Positions 34,740 to 43,071 are shown, counted from the first letter of the stretch. The stretch: DNA of 64,000 nucleotides from Blautia luti (GCF_013304735.1 NZ_JAAITI010000009.1:49540-113539), one strand, 5' to 3'. Program-made: numbers and translations. The notes: a model not told the origin generated them from the letters alone.

Positions 34740-34749
34740 CGCAGAGCCT
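34720..34749 (+). terminator. Weak terminator overlapping the operon end
   Basis: AGGCTCTGC (34720-34728) pairs with GCAGAGCCT (34741-34749) around the stop codon region; only a short, broken T run follows (TCAGCCTTTATTC). Confidence 0.5.
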
Positions 34750-34825
34750 TCAGCCTTTATTCTATCCATACTTTCAAAAGAACACCCTGCTTTAAGGCTC
34801 TCTTACATGCAATCACTATTTTATC

Positions 34826-35134
34826 TTATCCCAAATTCATCATCCGCTCCATCCGCCACCTTATATATGAATACCCATTCCAAATATTTGCTTTTACCGG
34901 ATACTCTTTCCTGTAAACAAATACAGTGTGATATTTAACAAAATGTATTCTACACCAATTATGTATATCTTTCATATATATGTTATTTATACCATTCACC
35001 CACTGTTCTAAAGACCATATGTCTTTATCTGACACTAACTCCATTATGAACAGTACATTATAATATTGAATGACACCTACTCTCTTCCTTTCCTCTATTA
35101 ACCTTTTACACAATAACCTATACTTAATGTTCAT
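34826..35134 (-). CDS. Hypothetical protein at right end of element
   Basis: 102 residues, basic and aromatic-rich (MNIKYRLLCKRLIEERKRVG; ending YSYIRWRMERMMNLG). AGGA lies 6 bases before the ATG. No recognised domain. It could be a real small gene near the right end of the element or a chance frame in AT-rich DNA; codon pattern does not decide. Confidence 0.35.
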   Translation of the reverse strand: MNIKYRLLCKRLIEERKRVGVIQYYNVLFIMELVSDKDIWSLEQWVNGINNIYMKDIHNWCRIHFVKYHTVFVYRKEYPVKANIWNGYSYIRWRMERMMNLG

Positions 35135-35215
35135 ATCGTTCCTATGTCTCTCCCTCTAATCTATATTTTCCATCCTTATATACGTTATATATATAATTAT
35201 TATATAGTACATATA

Positions 35216-35222
35216 AGGCTTT
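35216..35222 (+). repeat. Right attachment core (AGGCTTT)
   Basis: Second copy of the 7-bp core. Outward it joins the tadA 5' half; inward (minus strand) TATATGTACTATATAATAA begins the element, sharing inverted TATATG and TATATAACGT motifs with the left end. Confidence 0.85.
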
Positions 35223-36075
35223 GCAGCATATCTACCGCTTCTCCTCCTCGAACTTCGCCTACAATTATTCTGTCCGGCCTCATTCTGAGTGCAGACCGTA
35301 TCAGATCACGGATTGTCACAGAAGCCGCACCTGCCATATTTGCCATCTTTGCCTCAAGACATACCAGATTTTCAATGCCACGGATCTTCAGCTCAGCATT
35401 ATCTTCAATCGTAATCAGACGTTCATCCTTCGGAATATACTCCGCAACAGCACCAAGAAATGTTGTTTTTCCGCTGCCCGTACCACCGCCAATTACCATC
35501 GAATACCTTGCCTGCACAAGTTTCTTCAGAAATTCAGCACATTCTTCCGTAATACTGTCCAGGGAAATCAGTTTCTCCATGGTAATCGGATCATCCGGAA
35601 ATCGACGAATTGTCAAAATTGGCCCATTGAGGGCTACCGGATAAACTACCGCATTAACCCTCGCTCCGTTTTCCAGTCTCGCATCCACAATTGGCATGGA
35701 TTCATTTACTACACGGTTGCATCGCCCTACAATCTGCTGAATCACATCTTCCAGTTTTTCTTTTGATGTAAAAGTTTTATTCCATCTGGTCAGTTTTCCC
35801 GCCCGCTCCACAAAAATAGCATCCGGTCCATTGACCATAATTTCTGTTACACTTTCATCTTCAATCAGTTCCTGTAGTACATCCAGCTTTCTCACCGAAC
35901 AGAACAGCTCCTGACGAAGTTCCACTTTTTCTTTCAGTGAAAAAACTGTCTTGCCCGACTGATTCAGTATCAGATCATCGATCACCTCCAGGATTTCTTC
36001 ATCAGACAGCTCACGGGAAACATCCAGCTGTTCCATGAGGAGATCATGAATTTCCCGGAAACGTTCTCTGTTCAT
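35216..36075 (-). pseudogene. tadA: tadA 5' fragment, split off by the mobile element
   Basis: The N-terminal 286 codons of the pilus assembly ATPase. It keeps Walker A GGGTGSGKT (197-204), the Asp box TIEDNAEL (222-229) and Walker B RIIVGEVRGGE (269-279), but breaks at Ser286-Leu287, just before the His box. Past the core the frame runs into the element and stops after ICTI at 35200. Without the His box and C-terminal domain the hexameric ATPase cannot be functional. Its start overlaps the tadZ stop by 4 bases. The missing end is at 15308-15645. Confidence 0.95.
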
Positions 36076-37085
36076 GTCCGCTCCTTTCTTAACAGTTTGC
36101 GTATATAGTCTCCCAGCTGGCTCCAGACCAGCTGTTCCACGTAAGATTCCGGAGATATGTTATCTGCATGAAAGGGTAAATGCAGTTTTTCTGTTTTTTC
36201 CAGAATTTTTTCTTTATTCCAGATACGCAGAAGATTTTCAAACTGTGTAATCTTACAGGCAGACATGGTATCATTCAAAACCGGCATATAAATTCTGTTA
36301 CACAACTCCAAAAGCTGAAAATTTTCATCCGCACCTCCTCCGATATCCAGAATCAGAACTTCATAGGAACTTTGCAGAGTTATCGCCTGCAAAAGCCGTT
36401 CCCAGTCTTCCCAGCACACGGTCTGAATATCCGAAGGTGTCCGTACCGGCGGTACAAAATCCAGATTATTCACGGACTGAATCATTCCGTTCATTCTGTG
36501 AATCAGATTCTCATTTCCCTGCCGTACATAATAAAAAAGATCACTTAAGTTTGCAGAAAACTTTTTTCCAAAAAGCTCCTCAAATCCGGAATATTCTTCA
36601 AGATTCAGATAAAGAACCGCCCGTTCTTTTGCCAGAATCTGCCCCAACGCAAGCGCAAAGGATGTTTTCAGGCATCTGCCAAGTGGTGAAAAAACACCGA
36701 TAATGTCCATATTCTTTTTCATTGCCGGAAAATCCACAGGGTTTAATGACTTTTCCTCTCCATAGCAGGCCATTACTTCGCGTATTACATCGGATGAGGA
36801 CTGGTATTTATACACACTTGAATACTGATCCAGTTCCGGCGGATGTACTCCTTCCGAAAGAATGATAATCTTTCCGATTCCAAGCTCACGTACCTCTCTC
36901 TGCATTGCCTTATCCGAAATCAGCAGCAACTCAATATGATTTTCTTTTCCATAGGCAACAAGACTTTCCGCCGTGGTAAATACCTGGATTTCAAAGGGAA
37001 GATTTCTTTTCTGGTTCAGATAGTCCATGAAATTAAAAGCGTATTCCACTTCCAGATCACAGACTGCAAATATGTTTTTCTTCAA
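36072..37085 (-). CDS. tadZ: TadZ/CpaE-like pilus localization ATPase
   Basis: 337 residues. N-terminal receiver-like domain (about 1-115: KNIFAVCDLEVEYAFNFMDY) without an obvious phospho-acceptor Asp pattern, then a MinD/ParA-type ATPase domain (about 125-320). Its P-loop is degenerate: VFSPLGRCLKTSFALALG in place of KGGxGKT, with the Lys kept; VLILDIGGGADE is the Walker B region. TadZ proteins place the Tad machine at the cell pole or surface focus. It overlaps both neighbours by 4 bases (ATGA), so it is translationally coupled. Confidence 0.85.
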   Translation of the reverse strand: MKKNIFAVCDLEVEYAFNFMDYLNQKRNLPFEIQVFTTAESLVAYGKENHIELLLISDKAMQREVRELGIGKIIILSEGVHPPELDQYSSVYKYQSSSDVIREVMACYGEEKSLNPVDFPAMKKNMDIIGVFSPLGRCLKTSFALALGQILAKERAVLYLNLEEYSGFEELFGKKFSANLSDLFYYVRQGNENLIHRMNGMIQSVNNLDFVPPVRTPSDIQTVCWEDWERLLQAITLQSSYEVLILDIGGGADENFQLLELCNRIYMPVLNDTMSACKITQFENLLRIWNKEKILEKTEKLHLPFHADNISPESYVEQLVWSQLGDYIRKLLRKERT

Positions 37086-37594
37086 TACACACCTCCTACA
37101 TAAAGCAACACACTTAAAAATACTGGCACTGTAAAATGAAAATTCTCCGGAAATTCCATTCCTTTTCGGTAATAAGGCCGTATCTCGCCTGTACAGTAAA
37201 ATTCATTCATATACTGACATAAATAGAGGATTCGCTGGCGGATACCGCCTGTAGAAAGAAGAATTGCCAGAGAGATGAACGCACCTGCAAGCAGAGAATA
37301 AACAATACATTCCACAATTGTCCGGGGTCCCATAATTCCACCCAGAGCACACAGAAGTTTAATGTCTCCGGCCCCAAGCATCCGAAGTACAAAAAGAATT
37401 CCCAGAAGAATGACCGGAACTGCAGCCCCTGTCAGAAATATAATTCCTCCCTTCGGCCCTTTTTCCATAACCTGGATCACAAGTCCCATAATAAATGAAA
37501 ACAAAATCCAGCCATTATCTACAGATGCATCTCTCAGATCCATCCATACGGCCACTGCTGAAATCACTACAGGTAAAAATATACCAAAAGACAT
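37082..37594 (-). CDS. tadV: A24 family prepilin peptidase, first gene of the Tad operon
   Basis: 170 residues from ATG 37594 (AAAGGGG 6 bases upstream). Membrane aspartyl protease with VWMDLRDASVDN (first Asp) and the GxGD box RMLGAGDIKLLCALGG (second Asp); six hydrophobic segments. It would cleave and perhaps methylate the Flp prepilin. Leads the minus-strand Tad operon from the promoter at 37702-37730 and overlaps tadZ by 4 bases. The second A24 enzyme of the locus is at 10503-10919. Confidence 0.88.
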   Translation of the reverse strand: MSFGIFLPVVISAVAVWMDLRDASVDNGWILFSFIMGLVIQVMEKGPKGGIIFLTGAAVPVILLGILFVLRMLGAGDIKLLCALGGIMGPRTIVECIVYSLLAGAFISLAILLSTGGIRQRILYLCQYMNEFYCTGEIRPYYRKGMEFPENFHFTVPVFLSVLLYVGGVY

Positions 37595-37701
37595 ACACAC
37601 CCCTTTCTTATTACAAATATATGTTTATTCAATTAGATAAATGTGGAATTTCCCGCCTGACCTGGCGGTGATCGATACCAGAAGATCTCTGGTGAAATTT
37701 A

Positions 37702-37730
37702 TTATAGGATTCTATAAAGCTTTTGTCCAG
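37702..37730 (-). promoter_or_regulatory. Predicted Tad operon promoter
   Basis: TGGACA (37730-37725), 17 bases, TATAAT (37707-37702) on the minus strand, about 110 bases before the first pilus gene. Confidence 0.7.
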
Positions 37731-37803
37731 CATTTTCGTTCGACAAATTCTGACATTCAAGAAGCTGTTCGCAATCTCATTGCTGCATTATCTGAATATA
37801 ACG

Positions 37804-37833
37804 AAAAAACAGTTAGAATAAGATTTCTAACTG
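37804..37833 (-). terminator. Terminator after tRNA-Glu
   Basis: On the minus strand CAGTTAGAA (37833-37825), loop of 6, TTCTAACTG (37818-37810), then TTTTTT. Separates the tRNA from the Tad operon. Confidence 0.88.
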
Positions 37834-37843
37834 CTTCATCTGA

Positions 37844-37915
37844 TAGCCAGTACGGGAATCGAACCCGTGTTTCCGCCGTGAGAGGGCGGCGTCTTAGCCC
37901 CTTGACCAACTGGCC
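37844..37915 (-). tRNA. tRNA-Glu (anticodon CTC)
   Basis: On the minus strand a 72-nt cloverleaf: acceptor GGCCAGT/ACTGGCT with discriminator A, anticodon arm CCGCC-CTCTCAC-GGCGG with anticodon CTC, T arm with GGTTCGAATCC. No CCA is encoded. Sequence strongly resembles bacterial tRNA-Glu. A promoter (37966-37994) precedes it and a terminator follows. No element is integrated in it; the nearby mobile element uses tadA instead. Confidence 0.93.
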
Positions 37916-37965
37916 ATATTCATTTGTTTCTGTCGTTTAAGTTGTTTCCCTCAACCGACTTCGTT

Positions 37966-37994
37966 AGTATATAACACTTTCTTTCAAAATGCAA
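37966..37994 (-). promoter_or_regulatory. tRNA-Glu promoter
   Basis: TTGCAT (37994-37989), 17 bases, TATACT (37971-37966) on the minus strand. Confidence 0.65.
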
Positions 37995-38076
37995 GTACTT
38001 TTTTTAATTTTTTTTAAAAAAATTCATGTTTTTCATGTTTATTCGTTTTTTACCCATTTTCCGGTATTTCATGCGC

Positions 38077-38105
38077 TTGACCACTGTGGGTGTAAGTGCT
38101 ACTAT
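38077..38105 (+). promoter_or_regulatory. Promoter for the GDSL hydrolase gene
   Basis: TTGACC (38077-38082), 17 bases, TACTAT (38100-38105); start codon at 38141. Confidence 0.65.
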
Positions 38106-38140
38106 CAAAGCACTAAATGTTACAGAAAGAAGGATTTTTT

Positions 38141-38767
38141 ATGCCCCGTCTCCTGTGTCTTGGCGACAGCATCACAGACTGTGGCCGGCTTTTTTCCACA
38201 GATCCTTTGGGAAATGGATATGTGAAGATTCTCTCCGGCCTCCTTCATAATGCCGGCCATGATTTTTCCGTGGAAAACAAAGGAATTGATGGTTTTACCC
38301 TGGAACGGCTTCTTCAGAACACGGATTTCTGGCTTAAAGCCTCTGATCCGGATATTGTTACTGTGCTGATCGGAATCAACGATATTGGAATCATGATGAA
38401 CACCCGACGTTCATCCACACAACAGCAGGATTTAATGGAAATATTCGCTGCCCGGTACGAACAGCTTGCCCGGAAGCTCTCCGGCACAGACTCCCGGAAA
38501 CGGGAACTCTTTTTCCTGGAACCGTTTGTTTTTCCATGGCCACGCTGTTATGCTTCCTGGTTTCCCCTTCTTTCGCAGATGTCCTCACATATCCGAACAA
38601 TCAGTCAAAAATACGGTGCCGTTTTTGTCCCGCTGCAAAACGATCTGAATCAGGAAGCTTCTCTGCATGGAATGTCAGCCATAACGGAAGACGGCATTCA
38701 TCTTACCCGGCAGGGACACCGGATTCTGGCTGAAAAACTTTATACATTGATCACATCAGAAAGGTAA
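38141..38767 (+). CDS. SGNH/GDSL family hydrolase
   Basis: 208 residues from ATG 38141 (AAGGA 6 bases upstream; an in-frame ATG at 38117 lacks a site). Esterase/lipase-type cytosolic hydrolase: block I LGDSITDCG with the nucleophilic Ser, block III IGINDIG, and block V DGIHLTRQGHRILA with catalytic Asp and His. Substrate not deducible; many such Firmicute enzymes de-acetylate sugars. Followed within 5 bases by the GNAT gene, so an operon. Confidence 0.9.
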   Translation: MPRLLCLGDSITDCGRLFSTDPLGNGYVKILSGLLHNAGHDFSVENKGIDGFTLERLLQNTDFWLKASDPDIVTVLIGINDIGIMMNTRRSSTQQQDLMEIFAARYEQLARKLSGTDSRKRELFFLEPFVFPWPRCYASWFPLLSQMSSHIRTISQKYGAVFVPLQNDLNQEASLHGMSAITEDGIHLTRQGHRILAEKLYTLITSER

Positions 38768-38771
38768 TATT

Positions 38772-39536
38772 ATGGAAAAAGCAATCAAAAAAATTGAAGA
38801 TATGTCACTGAACGCCTGGCCATCCCATAAAATGGAACTTTATGACGGATGGATTCTCCGTTTTTCTTACTTTTACACTCACAGAACCAACAGTGTGGAA
38901 CAGTTTGGAACTTCCACCCTCCCATGGCGGGAAAAAATCCCCTACTGCGAGCAGGTCTATAAGCGTCTGGGAACTCCTGCAATCTTTAAGATCAGTCCAC
39001 TTGTATCCCAGGATTTTGACTACATGCTGGAAAACCGTGGCTATTCCATTCAGCATGTAACCAATGTCATGACTGTAGATCTGGATAAGGCTGTTCTGGA
39101 TGCCCCTGTCACAGATGTTCTTTTTACCAATGAGATCCCTGATTTCTGGATCCACAGTCTTTTTGACCTGAAAAAAACCACCAATCCAATCCACAGAAGT
39201 GTGGTTCCTTCCATGTACCGGGCCATTCTTAAAGAGACGGTCTGCGCTTCCATCACAAAAAACGGCCAGATCATTGCCACTGGGCTTGGAATTCTGGACC
39301 GTGACTATATCGGTATCTATGCAATCCATGTACGTGAAGATTACCGCCGCAGAGGATATGCCCGTCAGATCTGCACCGGTCTTCTCAATGAAGGTAAAAA
39401 AAGAGGTGCACGTCACGCTTATCTTCAGGTGGTAAAAAATAATGATTCCGCAGAAAAGCTTTACAGCTCTCTTGGTTTCCAGTATTTTTATACTTACTGG
39501 TTCCGCGTACAGCCTGTCGGAACACGCTTTCAGTAA
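38772..39536 (+). CDS. GNAT family N-acetyltransferase
   Basis: 254 residues. The C-terminal GNAT core (about 150-245) shows IYAIHVREDYRRRGYARQIC, the R/Q-x-x-G-x-A acetyl-CoA loop, and the VVKNNDSAEKLYSSLGFQYF end. The N-terminal half (MSLNAWPSHKMELYDGWILR) is of the two-domain GNAT type. AAAGG lies 8 bases before the ATG, immediately after the hydrolase stop. Acceptor substrate unknown. A hairpin CAGGGATTTT/AAAATCCCTG follows. Confidence 0.87.
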   Translation: MEKAIKKIEDMSLNAWPSHKMELYDGWILRFSYFYTHRTNSVEQFGTSTLPWREKIPYCEQVYKRLGTPAIFKISPLVSQDFDYMLENRGYSIQHVTNVMTVDLDKAVLDAPVTDVLFTNEIPDFWIHSLFDLKKTTNPIHRSVVPSMYRAILKETVCASITKNGQIIATGLGILDRDYIGIYAIHVREDYRRRGYARQICTGLLNEGKKRGARHAYLQVVKNNDSAEKLYSSLGFQYFYTYWFRVQPVGTRFQ

Positions 39537-39539
39537 ATA

Positions 39540-39562
39540 CAGGGATTTTCACAAAATCCCTG
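39540..39562 (+). terminator. Hairpin after the GNAT gene
   Basis: 10-bp perfect stem (39540-39549 with 39553-39562), three-base loop; the T tract downstream is poor (TAGAAATCAAAAAATC), so termination may be partial. Confidence 0.5.
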
Positions 39563-39663
39563 TAGAAATCAAAAAATCTTTTTGCTATAATACTTTTAAC
39601 ATGTATAGAATCTTTCCTGCTTTCATATACTGATCCTTATCAATCAATAAGGAGACTGATCCC

Positions 39664-39864
39664 ATGAACGATCCGCAGGAAAAAAACAAAAAAAATCCCT
39701 ATCACATTAATTACAAAAATTATCTGGATACCAATGCCTGTACTGAATGCACGGGTCTGATCAACCATGGAATAGACAGCCGTGAGCAATGGGAATCCTT
39801 CCGCCAGATCTTCGATTTTGTGCCGGTACCGGAATCTCAGGACCTTACAGATAAACAGGACTGA
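39664..39864 (+). CDS. Small conserved-looking hypothetical protein
   Basis: 66 residues, soluble. Basic/polar N-terminus (NDPQEKNKKNPYHINYKNYL), a CTEC pair at about 25-28 (DTNACTECTGL), and an acidic tail. AAGGAG lies 8 bases before the ATG, and the lipoprotein gene follows after 26 bases, so the two likely form an operon. A metal-binding role of the CxxC is only a guess. Confidence 0.65.
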   Translation: MNDPQEKNKKNPYHINYKNYLDTNACTECTGLINHGIDSREQWESFRQIFDFVPVPESQDLTDKQD

Positions 39865-39890
39865 CCGTTATCCCAGATCGGAGGACACAA

Positions 39891-41054
39891 ATGAAAAAAC
39901 TGTCTGCTGCATGTATGATTCTGGGCCTTTCCCTGTTTGTGGGTGGCTGCAGCAATGATCAGATCGATGATCACATTATTTCCCTTCAGGATAAAATTTC
40001 AAATGCCACATCTTCAGATTCCGCTTCCCAGGAAACATTGGATTCTTCCCAGGAAGAACGTGTTTATATGGATGAAATTACCGGCACACTGCAGAATTTT
40101 GACGGCACAAATCTGACTATTTCCAGTGACGGAGAAACCTATGTCTTTGACGTTTCCAACACACGGCTGGAATGTAAATACGGCGTTGTGTTCAGCGACC
40201 AGGTCAGCATCATCTATCAGGGACAGCTTTCCGGAACCGATATCAGCACCATTTCTCCAATCAAGGTAACTGACAAATATCATAACGAAACCCCTCTGGA
40301 AAACCGCACCCTGAAAGGAAAAGTAAAAAAACTTACTTCCAACGCACTCGTTATTGTTACAGAAAAAGGCAATACCGTAACTTTTCCTGTCACCGGTGTC
40401 AGACAATACTATAAAAAAGGAATCAAAGCCGGCAGGTGGGTCTATGTCCATTTTCGTGGCAAATTCATCAACGAAACCATAGTCGGAGACAAACAGTACA
40501 ATGGCAGTTTCACAAAAGTGATCAGTGTTTCTGACACCGATCCTCTGAAAGTACCTGCCGCAACCCCAACCCCTTCCCCAGCACCAAAGAAAATAGAACA
40601 GCATCTCCGGGCAAAAATTGTAAGTGTCAGCACCAGTACCATGACCGTTATCCCTCAGACCACAGGTTCGGAACTGACTGTTCCAATCACTTCTGTTCCT
40701 GTATACTTTAAAGGTGGCATGGCACCTGGTTCTTATGTAAATATTATCTATACCGGTAAATTCAATGGAGAATCCACCAGCGGCATGAAAATCCGCGGAA
40801 TTACCGGTGAAGATCCGGATACACTTTCTGTCCGCAATATCTCATCCACTGTAACCGGTACAATCCTGGCCACAACCGCCAATACCGTACTGATCCAGAC
40901 TTATGATGGTGTAAAAATTCTCTGCAGCCGTGAAAATGTACAGGATCTTTCCACCAGTGGAATGGAAGAAGGTGCGGACATCCGGGTTACCTTTAACCCT
41001 GCGAAATCACGCACCTCCAATATTTATACCTGTATTAAATTCGAAGACCCGTGA
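39891..41054 (+). CDS. Lipoprotein with repeated beta modules
   Basis: 387 residues. Lipoprotein signal: MKKLSAACMILGLSLFVGGC with lipobox FVGG-C, Cys20 becoming the lipidated residue. The mature part repeats a 75-90-residue beta unit four times: (G)TLQNFDGTNLTISSDGETYV, KVKKLTSNALVIVTEKGNTV, KIVSVSTSTMTVIPQTTGSE, TILATTANTVLIQTYDGVKI, each followed by Y-x-K-G and V-x-V/I-x-Y/F-x-G. A Thr-Pro-rich hinge (TPTPSPAP) splits the middle. Surface exposed; function unknown. The 3' end overlaps the convergent amidohydrolase gene by 31 bases. Confidence 0.8.
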   Translation: MKKLSAACMILGLSLFVGGCSNDQIDDHIISLQDKISNATSSDSASQETLDSSQEERVYMDEITGTLQNFDGTNLTISSDGETYVFDVSNTRLECKYGVVFSDQVSIIYQGQLSGTDISTISPIKVTDKYHNETPLENRTLKGKVKKLTSNALVIVTEKGNTVTFPVTGVRQYYKKGIKAGRWVYVHFRGKFINETIVGDKQYNGSFTKVISVSDTDPLKVPAATPTPSPAPKKIEQHLRAKIVSVSTSTMTVIPQTTGSELTVPITSVPVYFKGGMAPGSYVNIIYTGKFNGESTSGMKIRGITGEDPDTLSVRNISSTVTGTILATTANTVLIQTYDGVKILCSRENVQDLSTSGMEEGADIRVTFNPAKSRTSNIYTCIKFEDP

Positions 41055-41920
41055 CGGAAGAGCGTTCGGATTCTTTCTTCCCCCTCTTCCATCCAGGCGC
41101 ACACCTCCGGTGTCTCACCTAAGATGTCAAAAAAAGCTCTGCATTCATCTTCCACACCTTTTCCGTGAAGAACCTTAAATGCACCGGCATCACTGCCAAC
41201 TGCCACATGCACTTTTTTTCGGAAAGCTTTTTTCAGATTTTCTTCTCCTGTCCGGATAATGGAGGACAGGATCTCATTTTCGAATCTCCCACAGTCCATC
41301 AGATTCCGAACTGTCACAAGAGTAGGTACCCACACACTTTTGCTGTCTGCCAGCATGGAGAGGGTTTCTTCATCCATGTAATTGGCATGCTCGATGCTGT
41401 CAACACCGGCCTCAACTGCCGCCTGCACCCCATAATTTCCATTGGTATGGCTCATCACTGCAAAACCTTCTTCATGTGCAATATGTACCATTTCTTTCAC
41501 TTCGGCCGCAGAAAGCGGAGTTCCCGTGATCTTTCCGTGATCCTCAAAATCCAGAAGGCCGGTAGTCATGATCTTGATAAAATCAGCCCCTTCCTCAGCG
41601 GCTTCCAGAACTCTGCGGTGATATTCCTTCATATCCGAAAAACTTTTTCCGACAATTTTTCCGTAATGCCCTTCTTTATAAATAGCAAAAACCGGCGTAC
41701 GGTAATCAATTCCATATTCTGCGGCCAGCTGCGCGGTTCTTCTGGAAACACCATAATGATCTCCTCCATCTCTTACAAAACGGATTCCTCTTTTCTGGTA
41801 TTCCTCAAGATGGCTTCGGATCAGTACATCCTGTGGCCCGTTTTTCTGTGTCTCAACGGCTTTCCGGTAATCATAGCCATTGAGAAATATATGTGCATGA
41901 CATTCTCCAAACATTTTCAT
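41024..41920 (-). CDS. Amidohydrolase family metal-dependent hydrolase
   Basis: 298 residues from ATG 41920 (TGATG overlap with the upstream stop; a GTG three bases earlier is possible). TIM-barrel metal ligands of the superfamily are visible: HAH (8-10), DFIKIMTTG with a likely carboxylated Lys, MSHTNG, SIEHANYM and VGSDAGAF with the final Asp. It starts directly at HxH and lacks the usual N-terminal beta sandwich, so it is the short form. Substrate unknown. Translationally coupled to the AlaX-like gene. Confidence 0.83.
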   Translation of the reverse strand: MKMFGECHAHIFLNGYDYRKAVETQKNGPQDVLIRSHLEEYQKRGIRFVRDGGDHYGVSRRTAQLAAEYGIDYRTPVFAIYKEGHYGKIVGKSFSDMKEYHRRVLEAAEEGADFIKIMTTGLLDFEDHGKITGTPLSAAEVKEMVHIAHEEGFAVMSHTNGNYGVQAAVEAGVDSIEHANYMDEETLSMLADSKSVWVPTLVTVRNLMDCGRFENEILSSIIRTGEENLKKAFRKKVHVAVGSDAGAFKVLHGKGVEDECRAFFDILGETPEVCAWMEEGEERIRTLFRHGSSNLIQV

Positions 41921-43071
41921 CACTGCTCAAAAAATCTTCTGATCTCTTCCTCAGTTGCCTGTACAGATCCCTGCACAAAGAATGGCTTTCCGCCTCCCCG
42001 TCCGTTTAATTTTGCATTCATCTCTTTTGTAAACTGGCGGAAATCGCCATCTTTTTCACCCATTGCATATTTGTAACTTCCATCTGCATTTTTGGAAAAT
42101 ACCGCACAGCAGCCCTGACAGGTCTGTGTTACGGCATCCGCAAGTTTCCTCACACTGTCCGCATCCATTCCGTCCATAAAGATAAGAACACTTCCGCTTC
42201 CTGCATAGCGCTCTGCCTCTTTACGGCACATGTCATCTACCATCTGGCCAACCTGTCCCTTCAGGCGGAAATTCTCTTCCTGAAGACGTTCCACTGCCTG
42301 CGCGGTCTTGTCCATCTTTGCGGAAAGTTTTACAGAAATCTGATGGTTCTGATCGTTGACCATATTCAGATAATCCAGAACACGTTTTCCACAGATCATC
42401 TCAATACGGACACCTTCACGGAATTTTTCCACAGAAAGAAGCTTCACCATACCGATCTCTCCGGTATGTGTCACATGGGTTCCGCAACATGCACAGATAT
42501 CCACGCCCGGAAATTCCACAATACGCACCTGGCCGGTAAGTTCTTTTTTACTTCGGTAATCAATTTTTTCCAATTCTTCTGCTGTAGGATATAAAATCTT
42601 AACCTCCGTATCTTCCCAGATCTTTTCGTTTGTTTTCCGCTCGATCTCGGCAAGCTGTGCCTCATCCAGTGGACCATTCAGATCTACCGTAATAGTATCG
42701 CTTCCCATATGGAACCCTACATTATCGTATCCGTAAGCCTCATGGATCAGTCCGCTCACCATATGCTCACCGGAATGCTGCTGCATCAGATCAAATCTTC
42801 TTGCCCAGTTGATACGCCCCTGTACTTCGGTTCCGGCTTCCAGCGGTTTATCTGTATAATGAAGAAGTTCTCCGTCTTTTTCGTGAACTTCCTTTACTTT
42901 CACATCGCCCAGATATCCGATATCACTTGGCTGTCCGCCACCTTCCGGGTAAAAAGCACTCTCATTCAGAATAATATGAAAGCCTTTTTTCGCTTCTCTG
43001 CACTCCAGGACTTTGGCTGTAAATTCTTTTTTATATACATCTTCATAATATAAGCGTTTTGTCTCTGTCAT
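41920..43071 (-). CDS. AlaX-type alanyl-tRNA editing protein with DHHA1 domain
   Basis: 383 residues from ATG 43071 (AAAGG 9 bases upstream). The editing domain hydrolyses Ser-tRNA(Ala): QQHSGEHMVSG holds the HxxxH zinc ligands (His99, His103) and CACCGTHVTHTGEIG the CxxxH pair. The N-terminal YPEGGGQPSDIG loop is the standard AlaX/AlaRS motif. A DHHA1 domain with coiled coil (about 235-380) ends with LNGRGGGKPFFVQGS. It lacks the synthetase part of AlaRS, so it is a free-standing trans-editing factor. Confidence 0.9.
   Translation of the reverse strand: MTETKRLYYEDVYKKEFTAKVLECREAKKGFHIILNESAFYPEGGGQPSDIGYLGDVKVKEVHEKDGELLHYTDKPLEAGTEVQGRINWARRFDLMQQHSGEHMVSGLIHEAYGYDNVGFHMGSDTITVDLNGPLDEAQLAEIERKTNEKIWEDTEVKILYPTAEELEKIDYRSKKELTGQVRIVEFPGVDICACCGTHVTHTGEIGMVKLLSVEKFREGVRIEMICGKRVLDYLNMVNDQNHQISVKLSAKMDKTAQAVERLQEENFRLKGQVGQMVDDMCRKEAERYAGSGSVLIFMDGMDADSVRKLADAVTQTCQGCCAVFSKNADGSYKYAMGEKDGDFRQFTKEMNAKLNGRGGGKPFFVQGSVQATEEEIRRFFEQ

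Larger units (their letters stand above)
15639..35215. mobile_element. Integrated element, about 19.6 kb, inserted in tadA
   Basis: Bounded by 7-bp direct repeats AGGCTTT (15639-15645 and 35216-35222), which on the tadA strand read AAAGCCT. The flanks rejoin into an intact tadA. The DNA inside is visibly AT-richer than outside. Contents from left: membrane protein, TnpV, TnpC, three tyrosine recombinases, XRE regulator, membrane XRE regulator, TnpW, relaxase debris, MmeI-like R-M enzyme with XRE controller, XRE regulator, serine recombinase operon with ParB-like genes. The Tn554-like recombinase set fits a 7-bp core best. The serine recombinase part may be a nested element. No conjugation genes are present, so at most it is mobilizable. 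Confidence 0.88.

Noticed and set aside
37650..37700. Possible 5S rRNA remnant (CCTGGCGGTGATCGATACC)
   Set aside because: Only a few bases recall 5S; no helices of the 5S fold follow.
37845..37915. tRNA-Glu as attachment site of the mobile element
   Set aside because: The tRNA is intact and 2.6 kb from the element; both element junctions lie in tadA.
37641..37940. 99-codon plus-strand reading frame
   Set aside because: It runs through the tRNA-Glu gene and its terminator on the other strand and has no ribosome site.
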